From an uncultured Phascolarctobacterium sp. (GTDB lineage Bacteria; Bacillota; Negativicutes; Acidaminococcales; Acidaminococcaceae): a DNA stretch of 64,000 nucleotides. Positions 49,952-59,695 of the stretch are shown here, piece by piece (the stretch's first letter is position 1; each line of letters starts with the position of its first letter). A model generated the notes under the pieces. The model was not told the DNA's origin. It saw only the letters and a program-made list of their open reading frames with translations, and made no database searches. The position numbers and the translations under genes are program-made. The DNA lies in contig UQWM01000002.1 in NCBI GenBank assembly GCA_900544795.1, forward strand, positions 62,001 to 126,000. Direction: 5' to 3'.

Positions 49952-50758
49952 ATGAGTTCGGTTGTTATTCCTATGCCTAAGATCCATGAAACAGCAATCA
50001 TCCACCCCAGTGCTGTTTTAGGAAAGAATGTTGAAATAGGCCCTTATGCCGTTGTTGACGAAGAAGTAGTCATTGGCGATGGCTGTAAATTAGGGGCTCA
50101 TGCGGTGATCCATAAATATACTACCGTCGGTAAAAACTGCAGGTTTTTCCCTGGTTGCTCTATTGGTGCAGATCCGCAGGATCTGAAGTTTGAAGAGGAA
50201 AAAACCTCGACAGTTATCGGCGATGGCTGCGTTTTTCGCGAGTGTTCTACTGTCAACAGAGCTACCGGCGAAGGTAATAAAACCATCATCGGTAATAATA
50301 TCCTGATGATGGCTTATACTCATGTTGCCCATAACTGCATTGTAGGCAGTAATGTTATTATGTCCAATGTGGCCACTTTAGCAGGGCATGTTATCGTCGA
50401 AGACAGAGCTGTTATTGGTGGTTTGACCGCTGTGCATCAGTTTTGTAAGATCGGCCGCAACGCCATGGTTGGTGGCATGGCCCGCGTAGCGCAGGATGTG
50501 CCGCCGTTTATGATCGTAGCGGGCGACCCTGCTTTCGTATCCGGACTGAACAGTGTTGGTCTGGCCAGAGCTGGTATGCCGCAGGAGATTCGCAGTCAAC
50601 TGAAAAAAGCGTTCAGGATATTGTATAGATCCGGACTGCCGCTGCAGGAAGCAGTTGCTACTATGGAGCAGGAGCTTGACAGCAGTGAACCGGTAGAACA
50701 TTTGATGCGCTTTCTGCGTAATGTAGAACGCGGTATCATTCGTACCCGAAGAGATTAA
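49952..50758 (+). CDS. lpxA: UDP-N-acetylglucosamine 3-O-acyltransferase
   Basis: First step of lipid A synthesis. 268 residues: hexapeptide-repeat beta-helix (~10-195) with catalytic His in M-A-Y-T-H-V-A-H-N-C and G-G-x-x-x-V-H-Q-F, plus the C-terminal helical domain (I-R-T-R-R-D end). ATG at 49952 is 8 bases after GAGGAG. The 170-base gap before it has an AAAAACGC/GCGTTTTT inverted repeat (49788-49795, 49825-49832), a weak terminator candidate; no clear promoter box was found. Confidence 0.96.
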   Translation: MSSVVIPMPKIHETAIIHPSAVLGKNVEIGPYAVVDEEVVIGDGCKLGAHAVIHKYTTVGKNCRFFPGCSIGADPQDLKFEEEKTSTVIGDGCVFRECSTVNRATGEGNKTIIGNNILMMAYTHVAHNCIVGSNVIMSNVATLAGHVIVEDRAVIGGLTAVHQFCKIGRNAMVGGMARVAQDVPPFMIVAGDPAFVSGLNSVGLARAGMPQEIRSQLKKAFRILYRSGLPLQEAVATMEQELDSSEPVEHLMRFLRNVERGIIRTRRD

Positions 50759-50770
50759 GGTGGTGACCTG

Positions 50771-51574
50771 ATGGAAACTTTAGGCTTGCTGTCAGGTATC
50801 GGCCATTTGCCGGTGGATGTTGCTTTGTCGGCCAAAGCTATGGGCTACAGAGTTGTGGCTGTCGGTGTCGTACCTGATATAGATCCGGAGTTAGCAGAAG
50901 TTGTTGATGCTTATTATGATATCCATATCGGCAAGATCGGTAAGATCATCAGCACCTTGAAAAAGAATGACGTAAAAACTGTGACAATGATAGGAAAAGT
51001 CACAAAAGAGGTTTTATATAAAGCAGGAGCAGTAGTTCCTGATCTTAGGGCTATCAAGATTTTGGCTTCGGTGCCGGATCGTAAAGATGATACAATCATG
51101 AACGCTATTGTTAAAGAACTGGAAGGCGAAGGTATGAGAGTTATGGATCAGACTCTTTTGATTCAGCCCTTGTTGCCGGCGCCAGGTATATTGACTAAGC
51201 GTCAGCCCACCGAGGCTGAATTGGCCGATATGGATTTTGGCTTTGCGATGGCGAAAGAGATTGGGCGCCTGGACATAGGACAGACCGTTGTTGTGAAGGA
51301 CAGGGCGTTAATGGCTGTTGAGGCTATTGAAGGAACTGATGCCTGTATTCTGCGCGGCGGTACGCTTGGCAAAGGCGTTGTTGTTGCTAAAACAGCTAAA
51401 CCTGCGCAGGATAATCGGTTTGATATGCCTAGCGTTGGCACTAAAACTCTGGAGTCAATGATTGCGGCAGGTGCTACGGCGTTGGTGATCGAGGCAGGCC
51501 GTACGCTGCTCGTCAACAGGGAACAAACCTTAGCTTTAGCTGATACGCATGGTATCACCATTGTAGCTAGATAA
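50771..51574 (+). CDS. lpxI: UDP-2,3-diacylglucosamine diphosphatase LpxI
   Basis: Cleaves UDP-2,3-diacylglucosamine to lipid X and UMP. 267 residues of the DUF1009/LpxI family (G-L-L-S-G-I-G-H-L-P near the start, G-K-V-T-K near 75, D-R-A-L-M-A-V-E-A-I-E-G-T-D near 180, catalytic-domain R-F-D-M-P-S-V-G). It is the non-orthologous replacement for LpxH; no lpxH is in the window. AAGGTGGTGA precedes the ATG. Confidence 0.94.
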   Translation: METLGLLSGIGHLPVDVALSAKAMGYRVVAVGVVPDIDPELAEVVDAYYDIHIGKIGKIISTLKKNDVKTVTMIGKVTKEVLYKAGAVVPDLRAIKILASVPDRKDDTIMNAIVKELEGEGMRVMDQTLLIQPLLPAPGILTKRQPTEAELADMDFGFAMAKEIGRLDIGQTVVVKDRALMAVEAIEGTDACILRGGTLGKGVVVAKTAKPAQDNRFDMPSVGTKTLESMIAAGATALVIEAGRTLLVNREQTLALADTHGITIVAR

Positions 51575-51630
51575 AAATGAAAAATAATTGCTAATTATGC
51601 AGGCTGGGCGATACGTTCAGTCTGTTTTTG

Positions 51631-51639
51631 TGTTATAAT
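51631..51639 (+). promoter_or_regulatory. Extended -10 promoter before lpxB
   Basis: TGT-TATAAT is a consensus extended -10 about 80 bases before lpxB; no convincing -35. It would allow lpxB-msbA-waaA-kds transcription apart from the upstream lpx genes. Confidence 0.6.
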
Positions 51640-51717
51640 ATAGAATGAATTGTTGTGTAACAAAATAAGCAAAACAAAACTTTTTGAAGTGAATTTTATA
51701 GTTGGAAGGGAGCGCTT

Positions 51718-52854
51718 ATGGCCAGAATATTGATTTCTGCCGGAGAAGCTTCAGGAGATATCCATGCGGCGGCAGTGACAAGAGAGTTGAAAATGATTGC
51801 GCCTGATACCGAGGTCTTTGGTATGGGGGGCGATTGTTTGCGTGAAGCTGGCGGCGAGGTTCTGTTTGATATAAAAGAGCACGGTGTGATGGGCTTTGTG
51901 GAAGTGGTCTGCAAATTACCGGCTCTGTTTAAATTAAAAAATGCTTTTGCTAAAGTTATGGATGAACGCAAGCCGGATTGTTTGGTAGTCGTCGATTATC
52001 CAGGCTTTAATATGCGCCTGGCTAAACTGGCAAAAGAGAAGGGGATACCCGTAGTATCCTATATCAGTCCCTCTGCTTGGGCCTGGCATAAAAGTCGTGC
52101 CAAAAATGTGGCACAGACGGTCAATAAAGTAGCGGCGATATTTCCGTTTGAGTATGAAGTATACAAAGAAGCTGGTGCCGACACCGAGTTTGTAGGTCAT
52201 CCTTTGGTTGATATAGTAAAGCCGCATTTAAGTAAAGAGGCGGCCTGGGCCAAAGCCGGTAAACAGGCAGGTCGGGATCTGATCTTATTGATGCCGGGCA
52301 GCCGGTTGATGGAAATACAGAAAATGCTGCCGACGCTGTTGCAGGCGGCAAAACTAATTTTAAAAGAACGTCCTGAGACGGACTTTACCATGCCCAGAGC
52401 TAAAACCATTCCTTTAGAAATGCTGGAAGGAATTGTTGCAGATGCGGGAGTGCCTGTAAAAATAATTGAGGGCGATAATTACGACGTTATGTTCAGTGCT
52501 GACCTGGCTTTATCGACCAGCGGTACGGTGACACTAGAAGCTGCTTTGTGCGGCCTGGGTTCTGTAATTGTTTACCGTACCTCGCCGATCACGGCTTTTA
52601 TTGCCCGTAGGCTGATCAATATCCCGGATATTGGGCTGCCGAACATTGTAGCTGGCAGGCATATTTTGCCGGAACTGCTGCAGGAGGACTTTACCCCTGA
52701 ACGTCTTCGGGACGAAGCGTTAAAACTGTTAGAGCCTGAGCGTAATGCTCAGATGAAAAGAGATCTGGACTATGTTAAAGAACGCCTGGGTGAGCCCGGT
52801 GCTGTACATAGAGTTGCAGAACTGGTTCTGCGTATTGCTGAGGAGAAACAATGA
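51718..52854 (+). CDS. lpxB: Lipid-A-disaccharide synthase
   Basis: Condenses UDP-2,3-diacylglucosamine with lipid X. 378-residue GT-B enzyme with S-A-G-E-A-S-G-D near the N terminus, I-S-P-S-A-W-A-W, L-M-P-G-S-R in the second half and T-S-G-T-V-T-L-E-A-A. GGAAGGGAG precedes the ATG. Its TGA overlaps the msbA ATG (ATGA). Confidence 0.96.
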   Translation: MARILISAGEASGDIHAAAVTRELKMIAPDTEVFGMGGDCLREAGGEVLFDIKEHGVMGFVEVVCKLPALFKLKNAFAKVMDERKPDCLVVVDYPGFNMRLAKLAKEKGIPVVSYISPSAWAWHKSRAKNVAQTVNKVAAIFPFEYEVYKEAGADTEFVGHPLVDIVKPHLSKEAAWAKAGKQAGRDLILLMPGSRLMEIQKMLPTLLQAAKLILKERPETDFTMPRAKTIPLEMLEGIVADAGVPVKIIEGDNYDVMFSADLALSTSGTVTLEAALCGLGSVIVYRTSPITAFIARRLINIPDIGLPNIVAGRHILPELLQEDFTPERLRDEALKLLEPERNAQMKRDLDYVKERLGEPGAVHRVAELVLRIAEEKQ

Positions 52855-54584
52855 CATTATATTTACGGATTTTGAGTTATATTAAGCCATACCTGCCCAG
52901 GCTGGGGTTTGCCATCTTCTGTACGATTATGGCAGCGGCTGGCAACCTGTATATCCCCTGGATTATCAAAGAGATGATCGATCAGGTGTTGGCAGATAAA
53001 AACAGTGAAATGTTAAATATGATTGCGTTCAGCATCATTGCTATTTTTCTTGTGCGCGGGATGTTTTGGTACGGACAGAATTATTTGATGAGCTATGTTG
53101 GTCAACGGGTCATTATTGATATTCGTGCAGCTGTTTTTAGTAAATTGCAGAGGCTCAGCGTATCGTTTTATGATAAAAATAAAACCGGCACGATCATGAG
53201 CTATGTTACGAATGACGTTAATGCGTTGCAATCAGCTATGGTCGAAAATACGATCGAAATGGTTACCGAAGGATTTATTCTGATCGGTTCTGTTGTGGCA
53301 ATGATTTATTTGGACTGGCGGCTGACGCTTTTCACGATCTGCACTTTCCCACCGGTATTGTGGTTTATGGAGTTTTTTGGCAAAAAAATTCGTAAAACTG
53401 GCGGCAGGATACAGGAATGTACTGCTGATATCACCTCTGTCTTGCAGGAGTCGGTTGCTTCGGCTCGCGTTATCAAATCGTTTGTGCGTGAAGGTTACGA
53501 AATAGACCGGTTTGAAGTTGAGAATAAAGAGAATTTTAGGGCCAATATGAAAAATGCCCAATTGATGGCGACTCTGACACCTGTGGTCGAACTTGTAGCG
53601 GCTATTGGTGTAACGATGATTTTGTGGTATGGCGGCAATAATGTTATCAACGGTACGATCACGGCTGGTTCGCTGATTGCTTTTCTGACTTATGCGGTTA
53701 ATATCTCCAACCCGATCAAGCGCCTTACCAGAGTTATTGGTAATATTCAAAAAGCTTTGGCGGCGGCTCAGCGTGTCTTTATGATACTGGATATGCCGGA
53801 AGAAGTGGCTGAAGTTGAAAATGCTAAATTGTTGCCGCATGTTAAGGGTAAAGTCGAGTTCCAAAATGTTTCTTTTGCTTATAACGAAAAAGGAGACGTG
53901 ATCAAGGATCTATCCTTTACAGTTGCTCCAGGTGAGGCCATAGCTATTGTCGGACCTTCCGGTGCCGGTAAATCGACTATTGCTAACTTGCTGCCCCGGT
54001 TTTATGACGTTAATGCAGGCGACATAAAAATAGATGGTCACAGTGTCCGTGAAGTAACGCTGGATTCCCTGCGGGAACAGGTAGGTATCGTACCGCAGGA
54101 AACAATGCTTTTTAATGGTACTGTTTACGATAACATTCTTTACGGCAGGCTTGATGCTACTAAAGAAGAAATAGAAGCGGCTGCCAAGGCGGCAAATGCG
54201 CATGATTTCATTCTGCAGCTCAACGAAGGTTATGCTACCAGGCTTGGCGACCGTGGTGTGAATCTTTCCGGCGGTCAACGCCAGCGCATCGCTATTGCCC
54301 GGGCAATATTAAAGAATCCACGCATTTTGATTTTGGACGAGGCCACTTCGGCGCTTGACACAGAGAGCGAAAGAGTGGTGCAGGAAGCACTTGACCGCTT
54401 GATGGTGGGCAGGACTGCCTTTGTTATTGCGCACAGATTGTCGACGGTTAAAAATGCCGATAAGATTTTAGTGCTGGAAAAAGGCAGTTTGGTTGAAGCA
54501 GGAACACATGATGAGCTGCTGGCGCTAGACGGCTTGTACGCACATTTGTATAAAATTCAGTATCGCAACAAAGAAGCGAAGTGA
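52851..54584 (+). CDS. msbA: Lipid A export ABC transporter (MsbA)
   Basis: Half-size flippase: six membrane helices (1-~310) and an ATPase domain (~335-577) with Walker A G-P-S-G-A-G-K-S-T, signature L-S-G-G-Q-R-Q-R and Walker B I-L-I-L-D-E-A-T-S-A-L-D. 577 residues is the usual MsbA length; context between lpxB and waaA supports LPS-core flipping over drug export. Confidence 0.95.
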   Translation: MTLYLRILSYIKPYLPRLGFAIFCTIMAAAGNLYIPWIIKEMIDQVLADKNSEMLNMIAFSIIAIFLVRGMFWYGQNYLMSYVGQRVIIDIRAAVFSKLQRLSVSFYDKNKTGTIMSYVTNDVNALQSAMVENTIEMVTEGFILIGSVVAMIYLDWRLTLFTICTFPPVLWFMEFFGKKIRKTGGRIQECTADITSVLQESVASARVIKSFVREGYEIDRFEVENKENFRANMKNAQLMATLTPVVELVAAIGVTMILWYGGNNVINGTITAGSLIAFLTYAVNISNPIKRLTRVIGNIQKALAAAQRVFMILDMPEEVAEVENAKLLPHVKGKVEFQNVSFAYNEKGDVIKDLSFTVAPGEAIAIVGPSGAGKSTIANLLPRFYDVNAGDIKIDGHSVREVTLDSLREQVGIVPQETMLFNGTVYDNILYGRLDATKEEIEAAAKAANAHDFILQLNEGYATRLGDRGVNLSGGQRQRIAIARAILKNPRILILDEATSALDTESERVVQEALDRLMVGRTAFVIAHRLSTVKNADKILVLEKGSLVEAGTHDELLALDGLYAHLYKIQYRNKEAK

Positions 54585-54593
54585 GGTTAAAGA

Positions 54594-57122
54594 ATGTATA
54601 TTATTTATAATTTTTTGGTGCTGTGCGTCTGCTGTTTATTCGTACTGCCTTACTTTCTTTATCGTTGTATATGTGAAGCCGGTTTTACAACCAGGATGCG
54701 GCAGAGCTTAGGTGGCCTGCGCGATGAAGAGATTGCAGCCGTAGCACTGAAGGACTGTATTTGGATCCATGGTGCTTCTGTCGGTGAAATCGTAGCGACA
54801 AGCCCGCTGGTAAAAGAGATACGTAAAGCCTATCCTAACGCGCCGATACTTGTATCTGCAGTTACTGTGGGCGGTTATAATATGGCCAAACAGATCATCA
54901 GGGAAGCGGACACTATTATCTATTTCCCTCTGGATATGCCGTTTGTTTCCGAGTCGTTTGTCAAACGGATACAGCCGCGTATTTTTATGCCGGTCGAGAC
55001 AGAGCTGTGGCCTAACTTTTTAAGGGCTATCAGGGAACGCAATATTCCGGTAATGATGGTTAACGGACGTATTTCTGAAAAGTCGGTTAAAACTTACCGT
55101 TACCTGTATGGTATCTGGGATGATATGCTGCATACGGTCAGCCGTTTTTGCATGCAGTCCAGCATTGATGCCGATTATATCAGTCATTTAGGTGCTGATC
55201 CCCGTAAGATCTATGTGACAGGCAATACCAAGTTCGATCAGACCTACGCCGAAGTTACGCCAGAAGATCTGGAGAATTATAAAAAAGAATTAGGTATCGA
55301 AAGTGCCTACCCGGTTATCGTAGCCGGGTCTACCCATCCTACAGAAGAGAAAGTATTGTTTGATGTTTTTAAGGATATCATCAAGACTTATCCCGACGCA
55401 CGTTTAGTTATTGCGCCCCGCAAAACGGGACGGGCTGATGAAATAAGTAAATTAGCCAAGCAATATCACTGGGATACAGGTCTGCGCTCCAAGCTGTTGG
55501 AGATGGAAGGCGAACGTCCCAAATATCCTGTGCTTTTGATCGATACTATCGGCGAATTAGGTCGTATTTATTCTGTGGGCGATATCGTTTTTGTAGGTGG
55601 CTCTCTAATCAAACACGGCGGCCACAATGTTTTAGAACCGGCTGCTCATGCGAAGCCGATTTTGGTTGGACCCAATATGCAGAATTTCAAAGACTCTTAT
55701 GCGCTGCTAAGTAAAGTTGGCGCCTGTAAGATGGTAAATAGCAGTGCGGAATTGACCAAGGAAGTTTTAGAGATTGCAGGCAACGATGCAAGACGTCAAC
55801 AAATGGGCGCAGCATCACTGCAGGTTATCAAAGAAAACCGCGGTGCGGCTGTGCGTAGTATCGAATACCTGCAGGATCTGCTGACGCTGACGACGGTCGA
55901 CAGCAAGGTGGAAGCATCGTATCCTACCAATACCCGCAATATCCATGATGAAGGCGGCGGTCGATTGCGTCATGGCGACGCTGTTATTCAGTATTTGTAT
56001 CAACTGGCCCACGGACCTAATACGCCGTTTTTTGGCTGGATATTACTGGGTATTTTGAGAATGTTTTCGTATGTTTACGAATTTGGCGTCTGTTGTAAGT
56101 TAAACCTTTACAAATCAGGACTGTTGAAACAGAAAAAATTAGACTGCTGCGTTATCTCCATTGGTAATATCACAGTAGGCGGTACAGGCAAAACACCTAC
56201 GGCACAGAAAGTGGCCGTTATCATTAAAAATATGGGCTACCGTGTCGTTATCCTGAACCGCGGCTACCGTTCGCACTGGGATCAGGAAATGGGCGTTGTC
56301 AGTGATGGCAAAAAGATTTTCATGACGGCTTACGAAGCCGGTGATGAAGCTTACCTGATGGCCAAGACATTACCGGGAGTCCCGGTAATAATCGGTAAGA
56401 ACAGAGCACTTACAGGACAATTTGCCGTAGATAAAATGAATGCTGAGGTCATTATCATGGATGACGGTTATCAGCACTGGCATCTGCATCGCGATCTTGA
56501 TGTAGTTTTGGTAGATACTTTTAATATGTTTGGCAATGGCTGTCTGCTGCCGCGTGGCACATTACGCGAGCCTTTGACCCATTTGGACCGTGCGGGACTC
56601 TTTTTACTGACGAAAACAGATCAAAGCTCGCAGTTCAGCCGTCAGGAGCTTCGCGATACTTTGGATAAATATAATGGACAGGCTCCTATTATTGAAAGCG
56701 TCCATCACCCTAAGAACTTTGTGGAAATTGCTGACTGGTATAAAGGGATCCACGAAAATGCTAAGGATCTGTCAGAGCTGCAGGGTAAAAAAGTTATGGT
56801 CTTTTCGGCTATCGGTAATCCGTCTTCCTTTGAACAGACGCTTTCCACTATTGGCATTGAGATAATAGAGGCGATCCGTTACCCTGACCATCATGATTAC
56901 GGTATGCTGGAAATGCAGTATATCAGTGAAAGAGCTATCAACAAAGAGGTTGTAGCGATGGTAACTACCGGTAAGGATGCCGTTAAAATACCTACGGAAT
57001 TCATTTATTTCAACCGAGAAGTGCCGTTGTATATTTTGAATATGGATATCATGATCACTGAAGGGCGCGAAGAGTTTGAAAAAACTATTTTGGGTGCTAT
57101 TCAAAAGGAGACGAAGCAGTAA
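54594..57122 (+). CDS. waaA: Fused Kdo transferase (WaaA) and lipid A 4'-kinase (LpxK)
   Basis: 842 residues. Residues 1-~430 are a complete WaaA/KdtA: N-terminal membrane anchor, W-I-H-G-A-S-V-G-E near 55, E-T-E-L-W-P-N near 130, and the H-G-G-H-N-x-L-E-P-A motif near 345. After a linker (~430-490) comes LpxK, with I-S-I-G-N-I-T-V-G-G-T-G-K-T-P (P-loop 529-534), D-D-G-Y-Q-H and L-P-R-G-x-L-R-E-P. LpxK makes lipid IVA and WaaA then adds Kdo, so the two consecutive steps are on one membrane protein. Normally these are two genes; no stop or frameshift lies between them. TAATG overlap with kdsB. Confidence 0.94.
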   Translation: MYIIYNFLVLCVCCLFVLPYFLYRCICEAGFTTRMRQSLGGLRDEEIAAVALKDCIWIHGASVGEIVATSPLVKEIRKAYPNAPILVSAVTVGGYNMAKQIIREADTIIYFPLDMPFVSESFVKRIQPRIFMPVETELWPNFLRAIRERNIPVMMVNGRISEKSVKTYRYLYGIWDDMLHTVSRFCMQSSIDADYISHLGADPRKIYVTGNTKFDQTYAEVTPEDLENYKKELGIESAYPVIVAGSTHPTEEKVLFDVFKDIIKTYPDARLVIAPRKTGRADEISKLAKQYHWDTGLRSKLLEMEGERPKYPVLLIDTIGELGRIYSVGDIVFVGGSLIKHGGHNVLEPAAHAKPILVGPNMQNFKDSYALLSKVGACKMVNSSAELTKEVLEIAGNDARRQQMGAASLQVIKENRGAAVRSIEYLQDLLTLTTVDSKVEASYPTNTRNIHDEGGGRLRHGDAVIQYLYQLAHGPNTPFFGWILLGILRMFSYVYEFGVCCKLNLYKSGLLKQKKLDCCVISIGNITVGGTGKTPTAQKVAVIIKNMGYRVVILNRGYRSHWDQEMGVVSDGKKIFMTAYEAGDEAYLMAKTLPGVPVIIGKNRALTGQFAVDKMNAEVIIMDDGYQHWHLHRDLDVVLVDTFNMFGNGCLLPRGTLREPLTHLDRAGLFLLTKTDQSSQFSRQELRDTLDKYNGQAPIIESVHHPKNFVEIADWYKGIHENAKDLSELQGKKVMVFSAIGNPSSFEQTLSTIGIEIIEAIRYPDHHDYGMLEMQYISERAINKEVVAMVTTGKDAVKIPTEFIYFNREVPLYILNMDIMITEGREEFEKTILGAIQKETKQ

Positions 57123-57847
57123 TGAAAGTTTTATGTGTGATACCTGCGCGTTATGCGTCGACACGTTTGCCAGGCAAGCCGTTGGCAATGATTGCAGGTA
57201 AACCGATGATCCAGCACGTTTATATGCGGGCTTGTGAAGCAGAACTGCCCAATGACGTTATTGTGGCAACGGATAATGAACAGGTTTTGGAAGCAGTGCA
57301 GAATTTTGGTGGCAAGGCGATCATGACTTCGCCCTACCATCCCAGCGGAACTGACCGGCTGGCGGAAGTGGCGCTTAATTTCCCTGATATAGACGTGATC
57401 GTTAATGTTCAGGGCGACGAGCCGATGATACCGCCGGAGATCATTGACCGTTTAGCAAAAGCTTTTGAAAATGAAACCGACTTAAAAATGGCAACGATGA
57501 AGGTGCTGATGCAGGAAGAGGATTATGATAATCCTGCCGCTGTTAAAGTCGTTACCGACAATAATGGCTATGCCTTGTATTTTTCACGCAGTCTGTTGCC
57601 ATATCCGCGTAATAAAACAGAGCAGTATAAAGTTTATAAGCATGTAGGCATTTATGCCTATCGGCGTGATTTTCTTTTGCAATATGCAGCGTTGGAACCT
57701 ACGGAATTGGAAAAAACAGAAAGTTTGGAACAGCTGCGCGTATTGGAAAACGGTTATCGAATTAAAGTGCTGGAGAGCGATTTTCAGGGCATTGGCGTTG
57801 ATACGCCGGAAGATTTAGCGGCAGTCAACGCATTGCTGAGTAAATAA
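57122..57847 (+). CDS. kdsB: CMP-Kdo synthetase
   Basis: Activates Kdo with CTP for WaaA. 241 residues; I-P-A-R-Y-A-S-T-R-L-P-G-K-P-L at the N terminus, A-T-D-N-E near 50, N-V-Q-G-D-E-P near 96 and G-V-D-T-P-E-D near the end. One-base overlap with the waaA-lpxK fusion. Confidence 0.96.
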   Translation: MKVLCVIPARYASTRLPGKPLAMIAGKPMIQHVYMRACEAELPNDVIVATDNEQVLEAVQNFGGKAIMTSPYHPSGTDRLAEVALNFPDIDVIVNVQGDEPMIPPEIIDRLAKAFENETDLKMATMKVLMQEEDYDNPAAVKVVTDNNGYALYFSRSLLPYPRNKTEQYKVYKHVGIYAYRRDFLLQYAALEPTELEKTESLEQLRVLENGYRIKVLESDFQGIGVDTPEDLAAVNALLSK

Positions 57848-57873
57848 AAACCTGTATTTGAAGGAGGTTGGCT

Positions 57874-58692
57874 ATGAATATAGTAAAAGTTGGCAGTTAT
57901 AAGGTTGGGCAGGGACATCCCTTGATGTTGATGGCAGGCCCCTGTGTTTTAGAAGGTTATGAACGCAGCCTGATGATTGGTCAGGCCGTTAAAAAAATTA
58001 CTGATAAATTGGGTATTCCCTATGTTTTTAAAGCTTCTTATGACAAAGCTAACCGTTCTTCTTATAGTTCCTTCCGCGGGCCTGGTTTAGAAGAAGGGCT
58101 GAAGATTTTAGCGCAGATCAAAAAAGACCTGAACGTACCGGTCGTCAGTGATATCCACGAAACAGCCCAGGTGGAAAAAGCGGCTGAGGTTCTGGATATT
58201 CTGCAGATCCCGGCCTTCCTGTGCCGTCAAACCGATTTGGTTTATGCAGCTGCTCAAACAGGGCGTGTAGTTAATATTAAAAAAGGCCAGTTTTTGGCTC
58301 CCTGGGACATGAAAAACGTTGTTAAAAAGGCTGAAGAAGCAGGCAATCATAACATTATGCTGACTGAGCGTGGTGCAAGCTTTGGTTATAATACCTTAGT
58401 CACCGATATGCGTGGCTTGGCGATCATGCGTGAGCTGGGCTATCCGGTAGTGATGGATGCTACGCACAGCGTACAGATCCCCGGTGGTCAGGGTACTACT
58501 TCCGGCGGTCAGAGCCAATATGTGCCTCATATGGCCAGAGCTGCCGCAGCGGTGGGCATCGACGCACTGTTCCTTGAGGTTCACGATAATCCTGAGGAAG
58601 CATTGTCTGACGGCCCAAATATGGTGCGCTTAGACCAGTTAGAAAAACTTTTAACAGATGTTTTGGCTATTGATAAAATAGTTCGTGGTTAA
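57874..58692 (+). CDS. kdsA: 3-deoxy-D-manno-octulosonate 8-phosphate synthase
   Basis: Condenses PEP with arabinose 5-phosphate. 272 residues; M-A-G-P-C-V-L-E near 20, F-K-A-S-Y-D-K-A-N-R-S-S near 50 and D-A-T-H-S-V-Q near 195. The Cys in A-G-P-C marks the metal-dependent class. ATG at 57874 is 6 bases after AAGGAGG. Confidence 0.96.
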   Translation: MNIVKVGSYKVGQGHPLMLMAGPCVLEGYERSLMIGQAVKKITDKLGIPYVFKASYDKANRSSYSSFRGPGLEEGLKILAQIKKDLNVPVVSDIHETAQVEKAAEVLDILQIPAFLCRQTDLVYAAAQTGRVVNIKKGQFLAPWDMKNVVKKAEEAGNHNIMLTERGASFGYNTLVTDMRGLAIMRELGYPVVMDATHSVQIPGGQGTTSGGQSQYVPHMARAAAAVGIDALFLEVHDNPEEALSDGPNMVRLDQLEKLLTDVLAIDKIVRG

Positions 58693-58720
58693 ATCTGACT
58701 GACGAGAGGGAGTTAGAAGC

Positions 58721-59695
58721 ATGGAACAAATGTTGGAACAGGCTCGTACTACTTTAAAAATGGAAGCAGAGGCTATTTTAGAGCTGGTTCCGCGTATTGA
58801 CGAGCATTTTGCGTCGGCAGTTACGATGATTTTAGACTGTCCCGGTCGCGTAGTCATTACCGGTATGGGAAAATCTGGCATTATTGGCCGTAAAATGGCG
58901 GCAACCTTTGCCAGTACGGGCACACCGTCCTTTTACTTGCACCCGGCAGAAGGGATCCACGGCGATTTAGGTATGGTCACTGAAAGCGATGTGGTCATTG
59001 CTTTGTCTAATAGCGGCGAAACAGGAGAAGTATTGCACATCCTGCCGTCATTGCGCCGTATCGGCGCTAAATTGATAGTGATGGTTGGCAATGCCGATTC
59101 TGCTTTAGCACGAAATTCCGACGTCACTTTAGATGTAGGTGTCTCTAAAGAGGCCTGCCCGTTAGGGTTAGCTCCTACTTCGAGCACTACGGCGGCTTTG
59201 GCTTACGGCGATGCTTTGGCTTTGGCGCTGCTATCTAAACGCAAGTTTACAGCCAGCCAGTTTGCTGTTTTCCATCCCGGTGGCTCACTGGGCCGCAAAT
59301 TACTGCTGACAGTAGCTGATATCATGCACAGCGGTGCCGATAACCCTATCGTCCACGGCGCTACTACGGTGCAGGATGCTTTGTTTGTTATCACAGATAA
59401 GGGCTTAGGAGCAGTTTCTGTTGTCGATGACGCAGAATGTATGCTTGGCGTATTGACAGACGGTGATATCCGCCGCGGGCTTAGCAAGGGCATCGATTTT
59501 CTGCAGCGTCCCGTTACTGAATTGATGACGAAAGCACCCAAAACCATCACCAAAGATAAATTGGCGGCCCAGGCTTTGCATTTGATGGAAAGCAATCGGC
59601 CCAAGCCGATCACAGTCTTGCCGGTTATCGACGAAAACAGGCATGTTATCGGGTTATTGCATATGACAGACTTAGTCCGTCAGGGTGTGGTATAA
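58721..59695 (+). CDS. kdsD: Arabinose-5-phosphate isomerase
   Basis: Converts ribulose 5-phosphate to arabinose 5-phosphate, the Kdo precursor. 324 residues: SIS domain (~35-170; G-M-G-K-S-G-I-I-G-R-K, S-N-S-G-E-T, P-T-S-S-T-T) followed by two CBS domains (~200-324). Kds neighbours on both sides fix the role. Its TAA overlaps the kdsC ATG. Confidence 0.95.
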   Translation: MEQMLEQARTTLKMEAEAILELVPRIDEHFASAVTMILDCPGRVVITGMGKSGIIGRKMAATFASTGTPSFYLHPAEGIHGDLGMVTESDVVIALSNSGETGEVLHILPSLRRIGAKLIVMVGNADSALARNSDVTLDVGVSKEACPLGLAPTSSTTAALAYGDALALALLSKRKFTASQFAVFHPGGSLGRKLLLTVADIMHSGADNPIVHGATTVQDALFVITDKGLGAVSVVDDAECMLGVLTDGDIRRGLSKGIDFLQRPVTELMTKAPKTITKDKLAAQALHLMESNRPKPITVLPVIDENRHVIGLLHMTDLVRQGVV

